Source of the DNA: Rhodocyclaceae bacterium
Lineage (GTDB): Bacteria; Pseudomonadota; Gammaproteobacteria; Burkholderiales; Rhodocyclaceae
DNA: 64,000 nucleotides
Direction of reading: 5' to 3'
Assembly (NCBI GenBank): GCA_028714035.1
Contig: JAQTNA010000016.1
Location: 19,454 to 83,453 of the forward strand
Part shown: positions 8,505-19,600 of the stretch, piece by piece
Position numbering within the stretch: position 1 is the first letter of the stretch
How the letters are laid out: each line of letters begins with the position of its first letter
Translations under genes and position numbers: made by a program
Notes under the pieces: generated by a model
What the model saw: the letters and a program-made list of their open reading frames with translations, nothing else
The model's database searches: none
What the model was told of the DNA's origin: nothing

Positions 8505-9677
8505 TTGATTAAGCTTTCGTGGCTGGCAGGTTTGGCGTTCGGCATGGTGGTGGTCTCGGCGCAGGCCCAGGAGAAGCCGGGCCTGGAGTTTTCCGGCGCG
8601 GGTTTCGTGACCCTGGCGGCGGGGGCGGTCCTGGGCGGGAGCAAGGACGGCCCGGACATCAATTCGCGCTACCTGGGCTACAAGGGCCCCCACTATATTT
8701 CCGACTGGGCGCAGGGCAGCGTCTACGAGAACGATGGCCTACAGTTCAAGCCCGATACCCGGCTCGGCCTACAGGGTTCGGCCATCTTCAGCCCCCGGTT
8801 CTCCCTGACCGGCCAGGTCGTGGCCCGCGGTACCCGGGACGGTAGCGTTGACCTGGAATGGCTGTATGGCAGTTACAGGGCGAGCGACAAGCTGACCTTC
8901 CAGGTGGGCCGGAAACGCCTCCCCATTTTGTACTACTCGGAATCCCAGGACGTGGGGGTTTCCTATCCCTGGATTCATCTGCCGCCGGACCTGTATGGCT
9001 GGCAGGTGGTGAATTACAACGGCGCCAACATGTCATACCGGGATCAGTTAGGCGACTGGACCTATATCGCCAATGTCTTTGCCGGGGCTGAGACGAACAA
9101 GAATTCCGGCTACGGGAAGATGTACCAGGGCAAGGCATCGAATACCAATGTGCGCTGGAGCAACATCCTGGGCGGTGAGCTGAATCTGTCCAGGGACTGG
9201 TTCGAAAGCCGCATCGGCTATTTCCAGAATGACGTGGAAAACGGCATTCCGGGAACCGACCGCTACCAGGCGAAGTTCCGGCAGCATACCTACACCCTCG
9301 GTTTCGTCATCGCTTGGGAGAACTGGCGCCTCCACAACGAATACTACGTGGGCGACCTTTCCCGGGCCGAGGAAAGGGATTACGCGCAGGTCTATGCCGT
9401 CGGCTATCGCCTGGGCAAGTTCACGCCCATGTTCACCTACAGCAACTACGAGACCCGTTACATCGCCGGTGGCCCGCTCTTCGGCTACACCTCGAACGAC
9501 GAGGAGCGCCATGACACCCGGACCCTGTCGGTGCGCTACGACCTGACCTCGTCGAGCGCCCTGAAGCTCCAGTATGACGACTACCGGGACCGTTCCGGTT
9601 CCGCGTTCACCGCCCGGGGCACGGTGGCCACCGGCGATGTACGCCTGATTTCCTTCAGCTACGATCGGGTCTTCTGA
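8505..9677 (+). CDS. Outer-membrane beta-barrel porin-like protein
   Basis: A 390-residue protein with a signal peptide (KLSWLAGLAFGMVVVSAQAQ) and amphipathic strands ending in a terminal aromatic (ISFSYDRVF), typical of outer-membrane barrels. Text such as SGAGFVTLAAGA, WLYGSYRASDKLTFQVGRKRLP and YDDYRDRSGSAFTARG is porin-like, but the substrate is unknown. TTG at 8505 is taken as start because it gives a full signal peptide; the next ATG would cut it. It stands alone, between recG and yajQ, with a weakly resolved promoter in the 240-bp gap upstream. Confidence 0.8.
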   Translation: MIKLSWLAGLAFGMVVVSAQAQEKPGLEFSGAGFVTLAAGAVLGGSKDGPDINSRYLGYKGPHYISDWAQGSVYENDGLQFKPDTRLGLQGSAIFSPRFSLTGQVVARGTRDGSVDLEWLYGSYRASDKLTFQVGRKRLPILYYSESQDVGVSYPWIHLPPDLYGWQVVNYNGANMSYRDQLGDWTYIANVFAGAETNKNSGYGKMYQGKASNTNVRWSNILGGELNLSRDWFESRIGYFQNDVENGIPGTDRYQAKFRQHTYTLGFVIAWENWRLHNEYYVGDLSRAEERDYAQVYAVGYRLGKFTPMFTYSNYETRYIAGGPLFGYTSNDEERHDTRTLSVRYDLTSSSALKLQYDDYRDRSGSAFTARGTVATGDVRLISFSYDRVF

Positions 9678-9775
9678 ACCTTGCCGTACCCGGAGTGCCG
9701 CCCCGGCACTTCCCGGCGTCAGGACGCCCCGTTTTCGGGGATAATTGCGCCTTTCCAAACATCCGGAATCCGCTC

Positions 9776-10270
9776 ATGCCTTCCTTCGATTTCACTTCCG
9801 AGGCCGACATGGTGGCGCTGAAGAACGCCATTGACGTGGCCAGTCGCGCCATCGAGAACCGCTACGACTTCAAGGGCACTTCCGCCAAGGTGGAACTCTC
9901 CGAGAAGGACAAGACCATCACCCTCTGGGGCGACTCGGATTTTCAACTGGACCAGATCAAGGATCTGCTCTTCCCCGCCCTGGAGAAGAAGGAGAAGGAA
10001 AGCACCAAGCGCCTGGACCTACAGCCGGTGCAGAAGGTCTCCGGCAACAAGGTGAAGCAGGAGATGAAGATCAAGGTGGGGATCGAGAGCGAGCTGGCGA
10101 AGAAGATCGTCAAGCTCGTGAAGGATTCCAAGCTCAAGGTCCAGGCCAGCATCCAGGGCGACGCCGTGCGCATCCAGGGCGCCAAGCGCGACGAGCTTCA
10201 GGCCACCATCGCCCTGATCAACAAGAGCATCAGCGACTTCCCGATCAAGGCCGGGAATTTCAGGGACTGA
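9776..10270 (+). CDS. YajQ family cyclic-di-GMP-binding protein
   Basis: A 164-residue YajQ-family protein; some family members bind cyclic-di-GMP or nucleic acid and act as transcription co-regulators. Landmarks are the start MPSFDFTSEADMVALKNA, ENRYDFKGT, KRLDLQPVQK and the tail ALINKSISDFPIKAGNFRD. A 27-codon upstream extension is open but unlike the family, so ATG 9776 is used. A TAATTG element about 25-30 bases upstream may be the promoter -10. Two cyclic-di-GMP enzymes elsewhere in the window give it a possible signalling context. Confidence 0.93.
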   Translation: MPSFDFTSEADMVALKNAIDVASRAIENRYDFKGTSAKVELSEKDKTITLWGDSDFQLDQIKDLLFPALEKKEKESTKRLDLQPVQKVSGNKVKQEMKIKVGIESELAKKIVKLVKDSKLKVQASIQGDAVRIQGAKRDELQATIALINKSISDFPIKAGNFRD

Positions 10271-10274
10271 TCTT

Positions 10275-10345
10275 GTGGGTCGGGTTTCAACCCGACATTT
10301 TGCGATCCATAGCTCCGTGTCGGGATCAATCCCGACCTACATTTT
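10275..10345. repeat. REP-like pair (GTCGGGTTTCAACCCGAC type)
   Basis: Two palindromic units, at 10279-10296 and at 10319-10336 (GTCGGGATCAATCCCGAC), lie between the convergent yajQ and gph-like genes. The second covers the stop codon region of the leftward phosphatase gene. Position suggests a shared transcription-end or RNA-stabilising function. Confidence 0.7.
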
Positions 10346-10993
10346 TGCCTTCGCCCACGCCACCAGTTCCGCCGGCGCCGCAGCCGCCAGGGCCACGCCT
10401 TCGGGCCGGGCATCGGCGAAGCCGCCGTAGCCCCAGCAGGCGGCGATGAACGGGAGACCATTTTCTTCCGCCGCCTGCCGGTCTTCCTGGCGGTCGCCGA
10501 TGTAGCAGGCGGCCTCCCTGGCGAGGTTCAGGTCGGCCATCTGGGCCGCCACCATGGCCCCCTTGCCCTTGAAGCCGCGCCCGGGCATGTCCGCCGCGTA
10601 CACCGTGTTGAACCAGGGCCGCCAGCCCAGGAATTCCAGTATCCGCTCCGTGGGCAGGAGGCGCTTGTTGGTGGCGATGTGCAGGTCCAGACCCAGGCCG
10701 GCCAGGCTCGCCAGCATGTCGGCCACGCCCGGAAAGACCACGGTCTCCTTGTAGCCCTCGCTGTCGTAATGGCGCTTGAAGCCTGCCGCCAGGGCGGAGA
10801 GCGTCGCCTCGTCCGCGCCGCCGGTGAGATTGGCGAGGGTCTGCATCAGGGGCGGGCCGATGATGGCGCTGGTCAGCGGCAGGACGGGGCCGATGCCCGC
10901 CTCCTCGAAGGCGGCGCGAAAGCCCGACAGGATGCTGGGCGCCGAATCTATCAGCGTGCCGTCGAGATCGAACAGGAGGGTGGTCATGGTCAT
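10337..10993 (-). CDS. HAD-family phosphatase, phosphoglycolate phosphatase-like
   Basis: A 218-residue haloacid dehalogenase hydrolase. Motif I is FDLDGTLIDSA with the nucleophile and acid Asp; motif II is the Thr of IATNK; the Lys of GFKGKG and GDRQEDRQAAEENG supply motifs III and IV. The helical cap between motifs I and II is the Gph type, so 2-phosphoglycolate or a similar small phosphate is likely. The start overlaps the end of cnoX by four bases (ATGA); the pair forms a leftward operon. Confidence 0.85.
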   Translation of the reverse strand: MTMTTLLFDLDGTLIDSAPSILSGFRAAFEEAGIGPVLPLTSAIIGPPLMQTLANLTGGADEATLSALAAGFKRHYDSEGYKETVVFPGVADMLASLAGLGLDLHIATNKRLLPTERILEFLGWRPWFNTVYAADMPGRGFKGKGAMVAAQMADLNLAREAACYIGDRQEDRQAAEENGLPFIAACWGYGGFADARPEGVALAAAAPAELVAWAKAKM

Positions 10994-11868
10994 ACGTTCA
11001 GTGCGGTGGCGAGCCGGCTGCGGTAGCGGCGCACCAGCTCGTGGTCGCCGCCCAGGAGATTGAACAGGGCGATGAGGGTCTTGCGCCCGGCCTCGTCCTC
11101 GAACTTCCGGTCCCGGCGCACGATCTCCAGCAACTGCTCCATGGCCGGCTCGAACATTCTCCGGTTGGCCAGGAGCCGGGCCAGTTCCAGGCGGGCCGCC
11201 AGGTCGCCCGCGTCGGCTTCGATGCGCGCCGCCAGTTCGGCCTCGTCACCCTGCACCGCCGAAGCCCCCGCCGCGAGTTCCAGCCGGGCGAAGAGGGCGT
11301 CCAGGCGCGTCCGGTCCTCCACTTCCCCGATCCCGGCCAGGGCCGTTCGGGCCTCCTCGGCCTGCCCCATCTCCAGAAAGAGCTCCGCCCGATCCAGCAG
11401 GGCCGGCTCGAATTTCCCGTCCGCCTCCAGGGTCCGGTTCAGGCGTTCCAGGGCCAGGGCGTTGTCGCCGGAAACGATGGCGTCCACCGCCTCCCGGTAG
11501 AGGGGCTCGGCGGGGGAGGGCAGGAGAGCCTCGATGAAGCGGCGCACGGCCGACTCGGGCTGGGCGCCGGTGAATTCGTTCGCCAGCTGCCCCTGGACGA
11601 TGGCCTTGACGGCCGGAATGCCGCGCACGCCGAGCTGAGCCGCCAGTTCCTGGTTCTCGTCGGCATTGATCTTGGCCAGGATGAAGCGGCCGCCGTACTC
11701 CGCGGCCAGCTTCTCCAAAATGGGGCCCAGAGTCCGGCACGGCCCGCACCAGGGCGCCCAGAAATCCACGACCACCGGTACGTCAAAGGAAGCCCGCATC
11801 ACCTTGTCTTCGAAGTCCCCGGCGGCGACATCCATGCTGTGGGGCGAAGAGGTTTGCTCGTGGTTCAT
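10990..11868 (-). CDS. cnoX: Thioredoxin-fold co-chaperone CnoX (YbbN)
   Basis: A 292-residue protein with an N-terminal thioredoxin domain (VVDFWAPWCGPCRTLGPIL, residues about 30-50) and a C-terminal tetratricopeptide-like helical region. This architecture is that of CnoX/YbbN, which holds unfolded proteins under oxidative stress and passes them to chaperones. The intact Cys-Gly-Pro-Cys pair suggests that this member is redox active, unlike the E. coli one. It is co-transcribed with the downstream phosphatase gene. Confidence 0.9.
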   Translation of the reverse strand: MNHEQTSSPHSMDVAAGDFEDKVMRASFDVPVVVDFWAPWCGPCRTLGPILEKLAAEYGGRFILAKINADENQELAAQLGVRGIPAVKAIVQGQLANEFTGAQPESAVRRFIEALLPSPAEPLYREAVDAIVSGDNALALERLNRTLEADGKFEPALLDRAELFLEMGQAEEARTALAGIGEVEDRTRLDALFARLELAAGASAVQGDEAELAARIEADAGDLAARLELARLLANRRMFEPAMEQLLEIVRRDRKFEDEAGRKTLIALFNLLGGDHELVRRYRSRLATALNV

Positions 11869-11965
11869 GCTTTCCTTCCGTTCGGGTTGGGGAAACGCAT
11901 GATTTTACAGACACATCGCGGCGTGAACAAAACATCGCCGGCCCGGGCAGGCCGCGGGCATTGGG

Positions 11966-11971
11966 TATAAT
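11966..11971 (+). promoter_or_regulatory. Candidate purL -10 box (TATAAT)
   Basis: A perfect TATAAT lies 32 bases before the purL start. No good -35 hexamer is found at the usual distance. No PurR-type operator was recognised. Confidence 0.5.
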
Positions 11972-12003
11972 CTCGCTTTTCCCGCCTGACCCGCCTTCCC
12001 ATC

Positions 12004-15000
12004 ATGGCCCAGATCCTCAAGTTGCGCGGCGCCGCCGCCCATTCCTCCACCCGCCTCGCGCGCTTCTTTGCGGAACTCAAGGCGATACTCCCCAAGTTGA
12101 ACGGGCTCGCGGCGGAACAGTGGTATTTCGTGGAAGTGTCCCGCGACCTGGAAGACGCGGAGCTGGCGCGGCTCAAGGACTTGCTCCATGCCTTCCCCGC
12201 CACGGCCGAAGCCCCGACGGGCAGCCTGCTGTTGGTGACGCCGCGCCTGGGCACCATCTCGCCCTGGTCCTCCAAAGCCACGGAAATCTCCCGCCAGTGC
12301 GGCTTTACGGCCGTGGTGCGCATCGAGCGGGGCACGGCCTGGACCCTGAACGCCAAGGGCCTGGATGGCGGACAGAAGGACGGCGTGCTGGCGGTGATCC
12401 ACGACCGCATGACCGAGTCCGTGCTGGATTCCCTGGAAGCGGGCGAAGCCCTGTTCCACCACTACCCGCCCAAGCCCCTGGCCACCGTGGACGTGCTGGC
12501 CAGGGGGGCGGACGCCCTGACCGAGGCCAACCTGGCCCTGGGCCTGGCCCTGTCCGCCGACGAGATCGCCTACCTGCTGGAGGCCTTCACCCGCGCCGGG
12601 CGCAATCCCACGGACGTGGAACTGATGATGTTCGCCCAGGCCAACTCGGAACACTGCCGGCACAAGATATTCAACGCCGACTGGGTGATTGACGGCCGGA
12701 CTCAGCCGAACACGCTCTTCGGCATGATCCGGGAGACGCACAAGGCGCACCCGGAGGGCACGGTGGTGGCCTATTCGGACAACGCTTCGGTGATAGCGGG
12801 CGCGACCATCGGCCGCTTCTATCCCGATGGGACCGGCGCCTACGCCTACCATGAGGAAGAAACCCATCTGCTGGCCAAGGTGGAGACCCACAACCACCCC
12901 ACCGCCATCTCCCCCTTCCCCGGCGCGGCCACCGGCTCCGGCGGCGAGATCCGGGACGAGGGCGCCACGGGCCGCGGCTCCAAGCCCAAGGCCGGCCTCG
13001 CGGGTTTCTCCGTCTCCAACCTGGCCATCCCCGGCTTCGAGCAGCCCTGGGAAGAGGCCTACGGCAAGCCGGAGCGCATCGCCAGCCCCTTGCAGATCAT
13101 GATTGATGGCCCCCTGGGCGCGGCGGCCTTCAACAACGAATTCGGCCGCCCCAACCTGACCGGCTATTTCCGTACCTTCGAGCAGGAGGTCATGGGCGAG
13201 GTGCGCGGCTACCACAAGCCCATCATGCTGGCCGGCGGCGTGGGCAGCATCGCGGCAAGGGATGCCTTCAAGGAGGAATTCAAGGCCGGCTCGCTCTTGA
13301 TCCAGTTGGGCGGCCCCGGCATGCTGATCGGCCTGGGCGGTGGCGCCGCATCCTCCATGGCCACCGGCACCAACGCCGCGGACCTGGACTTCGCCTCCGT
13401 GCAGCGCGGCAACCCGGAAATGCAGCGCCGCGCCCAGGAGGTCATTGATCGCTGCTGGCAAATGGGCGCACCCGAGAACGGCGGCCTCCAGGCCGGCGAC
13501 GGCAACCCCATCCTCTCGATTCACGACGTGGGCGCGGGCGGGCTGTCCAACGCCATGCCGGAACTGGCCCATGGCGCCGGCTGCGGTGCCCATTTCGAGC
13601 TGCGCGAGGTGCCCTCGGAGGAATCCGGCATGGCCCCGGCGGAAATCTGGTGCAACGAGGCCCAGGAACGCTACGTGCTGGCCATCGCCCCGGAGCGCCT
13701 GCCGGAATTCGCGGCGCTGTGCGAACGGGAACGCTGCCCGTATTCCGTCGTGGGCACCGCCACCGATGACGCCCAACTGACCGTCTCCGATCGCCACTTC
13801 GGCAACAACGCGGTGCACATGCCCATGGAGGTGCTCCTGGGCAAGCCGCCCAAGATGACCCGGGACGTGACGACCCGCGCCGTGCATCTGCCGCCCTTCG
13901 ATGTGGGCGACCACGAACTGAAGGAGGCCTGCCTGCGGGTGCTGTCCCTGCCCACCGTGGCCTCCAAGAACTTCCTCATCACCATCGGCGACCGCAGCGT
14001 GGGCGGCCTGACCCACCGGGACCAGATGGTGGGGCCCTGGCAGGTGCCGGTGGCGGACTGCGCCGTCACCCTCATGTCCTTCGAGGGCTACCGGGGCGAG
14101 GCCTTCGCCCTGGGCGAACGCACGCCGCTGGCGCTGCTCTCCGGCCCGGCTTCCGGGCGCATGGCCGTGGGCGAGGCGGTGACCAACCTGGCCGCCGCGC
14201 CCATCGCGGATCTGTCCGACATCAAGCTCTCCGCCAACTGGATGGCCGCCGCCGGCCACCGGGGCGAGGACGCCAGGCTCTACCAGACCGTCGAGGCCGT
14301 GGGCCTGGAATTCTGCCGCGCCGCCGGGATATCCATCCCCGTGGGCAAGGATTCCCTCTCCATGAAGACCACCTGGAAGGAAGGGCAGGAGACGAAGCAG
14401 GTCATTTCCCCCCTGTCGCTCATCGTCACCGGTTTCGCGCCGGTGGCGGACGTGCGCGCCACCCTCACGCCCCAGCTCTCCCCTGCGGAAGACACGGAAC
14501 TGATCCTGGTGGATCTGGGCCAGGGCAAGAACCGCCTGGGCGGCTCCGCCCTGTGCCAGGTGTACAACTCCGTGGGCGAACATGCCCCGGACATCGAACC
14601 GGGCCTGCTGCGCGCCTTCTTCGGCGCCATCCAGAAGCTGAACGCCGCCGGCCTGATCCTGGCCTACCATGACCGCTCGGACGGCGGCCTCTTTGCCACC
14701 GTGTGCGAGATGGCCTTCGCCGGCCACTGCGGCGTGTCGCTCAACCTGGATACCGTGGCCTGGGATCCCCTCATGGCGGACGTGGATGGGCTGGAGAAGC
14801 GTCCGGATACCCTGAAGGGGCGCTTGAACGACCGGGTCTATGCGGCGCTCTTCGCCGAGGAACTGGGCGCCGTGATCCAGGTGAAACGGGACGACCGCTC
14901 CTCTGTTGCCGCCATCCTGCGGGAAGCGGGTCTCGGCGCCTTCTTCCACACCATCGGCAGCCCCAATGCCTCGGACGACCTGCGCATCTGGAGGAACGCC

Positions 15001-15966
15001 AAGCTCCTGTTCAAGGAGAACCGCACCAGCCTGCACCAGGCCTGGTCCCGCACCAGCTTCGAGATCGCGCGCCTGCGGGACGACGCCGACTGCGCCAGGG
15101 AAGAATTCGAGCGCCTGGCGGACGCCTCCGACCGGGGCCTGTCGGTCAGCCTGTCCTTCGATCCGTCGGAAGACATTTGCGCGCCCTTCGTCTCGACTGG
15201 TTCACGGCCCCGCATCGCCATCCTGCGTGAGCAGGGCGTAAACGGCGAGGTGGAAATGGCCGCGGCCTTCGAGCGCGCGGGCTTTGCCGCGTTCGATGTG
15301 CACATGAGCGATCTCCAGGCCGGGCGCCATCATCTTTCCGGCTTCCAGGGGCTGGCGGCCTGCGGCGGCTTCTCCTACGGCGACGTGCTGGGGGCCGGCC
15401 AGGGCTGGTCCAAGTCCATCCTGTTCAACGACGCCCTGCGCGCCCAGTTCGAGGCCTTCTTCCGGCGCGGCGACACCTTCGCCCTGGGGGTGTGCAACGG
15501 CTGCCAGATGATGAGCAACCTCTCTTCCATCATCCCCGGCGCGGAAAACTGGCCCACCTTCCATCGCAACCGCTCGGAACAGTTCGAGGCCCGTTTCAGC
15601 CAGGTGTTGATCCCCGAAAGCCCCTCCATACTCCTGGCGGGCATGGCGGGTAGCACCCTGCCGGTGGTGGTGTCCCACGGCGAGGGCCGGGCGGTGTTCG
15701 CGGCGGACGAGGCTGCCGGATTCGTGGACGTGGCGCTGCGCTTCGTGGATCACACCGGCAAGCCGGCCGCCGCCTATCCCGCCAACCCCAACGGCTCGCC
15801 TGACGGCATCACCGGCGTCACCACCCCGGACGGCCGCTTCACCATCATGATGCCCCACCCGGAGCGCGTCTTCCGCACGGTGCAGATGTCCTGGCACCCG
15901 GCCGGCGGTGGAGAGCATTCCCCGTGGATGCGCATGTTCAGAAATGCCCGGAAGTGGGTGGGGTAA
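12004..15966 (+). CDS. purL: Phosphoribosylformylglycinamidine synthase (long PurL)
   Basis: Makes FGAM from FGAR, ATP and glutamine in purine synthesis. The 1320 residues match the single-chain form of gamma- and betaproteobacteria. An N-terminal domain is followed by the linker ([18 protein letters not shown]) and two synthetase halves ([43 protein letters not shown]). The C-terminal glutaminase has its nucleophile Cys in [12 protein letters not shown] near residue 1164 and PHPERVFR. The ATG is the first in frame after the TATAAT. Confidence 0.98.
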   Translation: MAQILKLRGAAAHSSTRLARFFAELKAILPKLNGLAAEQWYFVEVSRDLEDAELARLKDLLHAFPATAEAPTGSLLLVTPRLGTISPWSSKATEISRQCGFTAVVRIERGTAWTLNAKGLDGGQKDGVLAVIHDRMTESVLDSLEAGEALFHHYPPKPLATVDVLARGADALTEANLALGLALSADEIAYLLEAFTRAGRNPTDVELMMFAQANSEHCRHKIFNADWVIDGRTQPNTLFGMIRETHKAHPEGTVVAYSDNASVIAGATIGRFYPDGTGAYAYHEEETHLLAKVETHNHPTAISPFPGAATGSGGEIRDEGATGRGSKPKAGLAGFSVSNLAIPGFEQPWEEAYGKPERIASPLQIMIDGPLGAAAFNNEFGRPNLTGYFRTFEQEVMGEVRGYHKPIMLAGGVGSIAARDAFKEEFKAGSLLIQLGGPGMLIGLGGGAASSMATGTNAADLDFASVQRGNPEMQRRAQEVIDRCWQMGAPENGGLQAGDGNPILSIHDVGAGGLSNAMPELAHGAGCGAHFELREVPSEESGMAPAEIWCNEAQERYVLAIAPERLPEFAALCERERCPYSVVGTATDDAQLTVSDRHFGNNAVHMPMEVLLGKPPKMTRDVTTRAVHLPPFDVGDHELKEACLRVLSLPTVASKNFLITIGDRSVGGLTHRDQMVGPWQVPVADCAVTLMSFEGYRGEAFALGERTPLALLSGPASGRMAVGEAVTNLAAAPIADLSDIKLSANWMAAAGHRGEDARLYQTVEAVGLEFCRAAGISIPVGKDSLSMKTTWKEGQETKQVISPLSLIVTGFAPVADVRATLTPQLSPAEDTELILVDLGQGKNRLGGSALCQVYNSVGEHAPDIEPGLLRAFFGAIQKLNAAGLILAYHDRSDGGLFATVCEMAFAGHCGVSLNLDTVAWDPLMADVDGLEKRPDTLKGRLNDRVYAALFAEELGAVIQVKRDDRSSVAAILREAGLGAFFHTIGSPNASDDLRIWRNAKLLFKENRTSLHQAWSRTSFEIARLRDDADCAREEFERLADASDRGLSVSLSFDPSEDICAPFVSTGSRPRIAILREQGVNGEVEMAAAFERAGFAAFDVHMSDLQAGRHHLSGFQGLAACGGFSYGDVLGAGQGWSKSILFNDALRAQFEAFFRRGDTFALGVCNGCQMMSNLSSIIPGAENWPTFHRNRSEQFEARFSQVLIPESPSILLAGMAGSTLPVVVSHGEGRAVFAADEAAGFVDVALRFVDHTGKPAAAYPANPNGSPDGITGVTTPDGRFTIMMPHPERVFRTVQMSWHPAGGGEHSPWMRMFRNARKWVG

Positions 15967-16023
15967 GCGGCGCGGGCAGGGGGCGGGGAAACCCGCCGCT
16001 CGCCTTGGCTGGCGGTGAGCGAA

Positions 16024-16066
16024 ACGAACCGCATCGAACCCATGGGCCAGGGGTGATGCGGTTCGT
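16024..16066. terminator. Hairpin downstream of purL
   Basis: ACGAACCGCATC at 16024-16035 pairs exactly with GATGCGGTTCGT at 16055-16066 around a 19-base loop. There is no T run, so intrinsic termination is not certain. It lies between the convergent purL and uvrD-fragment ends. Confidence 0.45.
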
Positions 16067-16095
16067 GCCTCACCCCATCCTACAGGCCAACAGGT

Positions 16096-16278
16096 TCAGG
16101 CTGCTTCCAGCTTGGCTATGGACAGCGCCAGCCACTTGCTGCCCGCCGAGCCGAAATTGACCTGCACCCGGGCGTCCGTGCCCGCGCCTTCGGCGGCGAC
16201 GATGACACCCATGCCGAACCGGGCGTGGCGCACGTTCTGGCCGATGCGGAAACCGCCCGCGTCGGGCTCCGAGCCGTA
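16096..16278 (-). pseudogene. Detached 3' end of a uvrD gene
   Basis: Encodes only the last 60 or so residues of UvrD, ending FGSAGSKWLALSIAKLEAA and stop. It is colinear with 24143-24325 without a gap, about 97% identical (around five differences). The two in the terminal 30 bases are synonymous, while those near the break change residues (GSEPDAGGF against GSVPDTGGF). No upstream helicase sequence remains. It marks the far boundary of the 7.9-kb segment that separates it from the full uvrD. Confidence 0.85.
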
Positions 16279-16625
16279 GCACCGCTCCGAGGGCGGCCGT
16301 GCTTTTCGGTGCCCGGTGTGTTCAACCCCTTCGCCCCCCCCTCCTCGGAGGGGTTACGGTTGAGTTGCCGATCTGTGCAAAATGCCCATCGCGTGACTGG
16401 GTTTGCCTGGGGGACGGGGCGCCGCGACCAAACCGTGGCCCGGGCTTGCCATTCACGACAGCCGCTGGCCAACTTGTCTCCGGGTCGGCCCTTATGACCA
16501 GCTGCCGGCCGGCATCGGACTGCGCGGTTTCAGTCAGCACCGTCGCCCGCGCGAAGGGATTTCTTCCCATCGAGCGTCCCCGCCCAGGTGCGCAACTCAT
16601 TCAATGTCGAGACGGAACAGACACG
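16279..16625. other. Leader region of the propeller/fibronectin gene
   Basis: About 350 bases between the uvrD fragment and the secreted protein start. An inverted repeat AACCCCT (16324-16330) / AGGGGTT (16349-16355) surrounds TCCTCGGAGG. A similar core precedes the next gene, at 20481-20500. The frame of the downstream gene is open through most of this region but lacks a credible N-terminus. No riboswitch was recognised. Confidence 0.45.
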
Positions 16626-19600
16626 ATGTCCATGAAAAACCTGAAACACATTTTCCGCCAGGCCTTGTTCGCATTCATGATGTTCTGCGGCGCCCATGTT
16701 TATGCGGCGAACGTCAGTTATCCGATTAACCTGGCTTCCGGCTGGAACCTGTTGGGCAACAGCTTGGACGTTCCGCTGGACGTGAAGACGACCCTGGGCG
16801 CGCATGCCGAGGTGGTCTCGGTCTGGAAGTGGGATGCCACGGCCAAGTCCTGGGCGTTTTACTCGCCGTCCCTGGACACGGCGGGAACGCTGGTCGCCTA
16901 CGCGGGAGCGAGGGGGTATGCGGTACTCTCCTCCATCGCGCCGGGCGAGGGTTACTGGGTCAATGCCACCGGCGCCTTTGCCCTGGGGACTCAAACCGGC
17001 AGCGGGTTTTCTCTGAGCCCGGCCCAACTCTTGACCGGATGGAATCTTTCCGCCACGGCGGATGATGTGGCGCCGACCCTGTTCTCCAGTTCGATGGGGA
17101 GCGTCACGAGCCTGTGGGCCTGGGATAACGCTACCGGTACATGGTATTTCCACGCGCCGAACCTGCAGGCCAACGGCACTCTGGCAAGCTACATCGCCAG
17201 CAAGAACTACCTGGATTTCGGCGCCAGGACCCTGGGCAACGGCCTGGGGTTCTGGGTCAATTATGCGGGAGCCTCGGGCGGGGCGGGCGGCAGCGGCACC
17301 CCGGCCTGCATGATTTCCGCCGGTACGGCCAAGATCTGCTATGAAACCCTGCCCGTGCCCTTCACCTGCGATGCCAAGGGTATGAACAACAGCACCTGGA
17401 TACTTGATTACGCCGGCTACACCGCCCAGTCAGCCAAGGCTTATCAGGCCCTGTCCACCTGCACCGGCTCCGGCTACAACATGGCGGGCACGGTATTCAC
17501 CACCGTGGCCAACGACGCCGTGGTGCTCACGCCTTTCGGCACCACCCTGTCTCTCAACGGCGACTACCTGGATGCCACGGGCAACGCCGCGCGCTTCTAT
17601 TTCAACAATGGCTTCGGCACCGTCTCCGGCATCGCCTGGGACGGAACCTACCTTTGGGTTGCGGACACCAGTAACCGGGCCATTCGTAAGCTGGATCCCG
17701 CCACCGGCGCCGTCACCAGCCTGGCTGTCCAGATCACCGACCCCAGGGGCACCTTTAACCCCCTGATCGCCCCCAAGGGTATTACCAGCGACAACGCCAA
17801 CCTCTACGTCACCGACCAGCACAGCATCTACCAGATATCCAAGACGACCGGCGTGGTCACCGTTCTGTCCGGCTGGACATATGGTCCGGTAGCAGGCGGC
17901 ATGGGCGATATCCGCGTCGGCACCCTACCCACCACGTCCACCCCCAGCGGCATCACCACGGACGGCACTTACCTCTATTTCTCCGATCTGGATTACACCT
18001 CGGTTCCCGGTTCCGTGATCAAGATGAACCTGGCGACCAAGGTGTTTACCGCTGTGGCCACGGGCGGCGCGTCGAACGCCTTTACCGCGGCCGGTCCCAG
18101 GGGACTCACCACCGACGGGACCAATCTGTATGTGGTCCAGGGCGGCAGTCGAACCATCCAGAAGATCGTCATCGCCACCGGCCAATCGAGCGTCCTGGCG
18201 GGCAACTCGGTCCAGTCCGCCATGCGCGACGGCGTGGGCGAGGCTGCGGTATTTGCCGCTCCGACCGACATCACCACCGACGGCACCTATCTCTACGTCA
18301 CGGATAGTACCGTCGTCTCCGGTTTCGACACGATCCGCAAGATCGAGATCAGCACCGGCATCGTCACCACCCTGGCCGGCGGCTCCAGTGCCGGCTTCCT
18401 GGACGGCGATGGGAACGTGGCGCTGTTCAACGGCCTGGGCGGCATCACCAACATCGGCAGCACGCTCTACGTCACCGACAACCTGAGCGCGGTGCGCAAG
18501 ATCGTCTATGGCGCCGCCGCCCAGGGCATAGGCAACATCTTGACGCCCCGTGTGCCCGTCGCTCCGACGGCGGCTGCGACTACTGCCAGCGCTACCGCCA
18601 TCAATGTTTCCTGGTCGGCGGTGAACACGGCCACCGGCTACCACGTCTATCGCGCAACGACGCCCAACCAGGCGCTTTCCGCCATGACCCGGCTCACCGC
18701 AACGCCCATCACGGCAACCAGTTACCTGAACTCCGGTCTGGCCTTGGGCGCCTATTACTACACGGTGGTGGCGCTGAATGCCGTCGGTCCCGGCCCGGCG
18801 TCAGCAGAAGTCAGCGCCAATACCAACCCGCCAACCGCGCCTGGCGGCCTCTCCGCAACCAATGTCGGTTCGGGTTCCATCAACTTGAACTGGACGGCAG
18901 CCTCCGGCGCTACCGGCTATGACGTCTACCGCGCCACCAGCGCGGGCCAGGCCCTGGCCTCCATGACCAGACTCACCTCAACCCCGACGGCGGCCCTTAC
19001 CTATTCCGATACGGGGCTGGCGACAGCCACGCTGTACTACTACAAGGTGGTCGCCATCAATGGCGCCGGTAGCGCCACCTCCAGCGAGGTCAGTTCCGTC
19101 TCTTCCGCGCCCACCACACCCACGGGCGTAACGGCCACTGCCACCGGCACAACGACCATCAGCGTCACCTGGTCGGCCGTTACCGGCGCCAGCACCTACG
19201 ATGTCTATCGTTCCGGCACGGCGGCTCAGGCCATAGGCTCCATGACCAAGCTCACGGCCACGCCCACGGCGGGAACGACATGGCCCGATACGGGCCTGAC
19301 CGCATCCACGCCCTATTACTACAAGGTGGTCGCGAATAACGCGGCGGGCTCCAGCAATGCCAGCAGCGAGGCCACCGCCACCACCAACGCTCCCGCGCCC
19401 ACGACCCAACTCCTGGGCGGGGCCATCCAAGGTGTTGTGCCTTCGTTCTCTGCGGTCTCTACCTTTGCCACCGGCTACAGTGTTCCTACGGACGTTACCT
19501 CCGACGGTACCAATCTTTACGCGTGGGCACGGAACGGTTACCGGCTCTACAAGATCGTCATCGCCACAGGCGTCGCTACGTCGGTAGCGGGATCGGGCAG

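Noticed and set aside
11905..15036. Very long open frame on the - strand opposite purL (about 1040 codons)
   Set aside because: It is the antisense shadow of a strongly conserved, complete purL in GC-rich DNA. The product is His/Gly/Gln-rich with no family resemblance.
16098..16283. Fragment after purL as a small independent gene
   Set aside because: Its protein text is exactly the UvrD C-terminus and it has no start; the duplication explains it.
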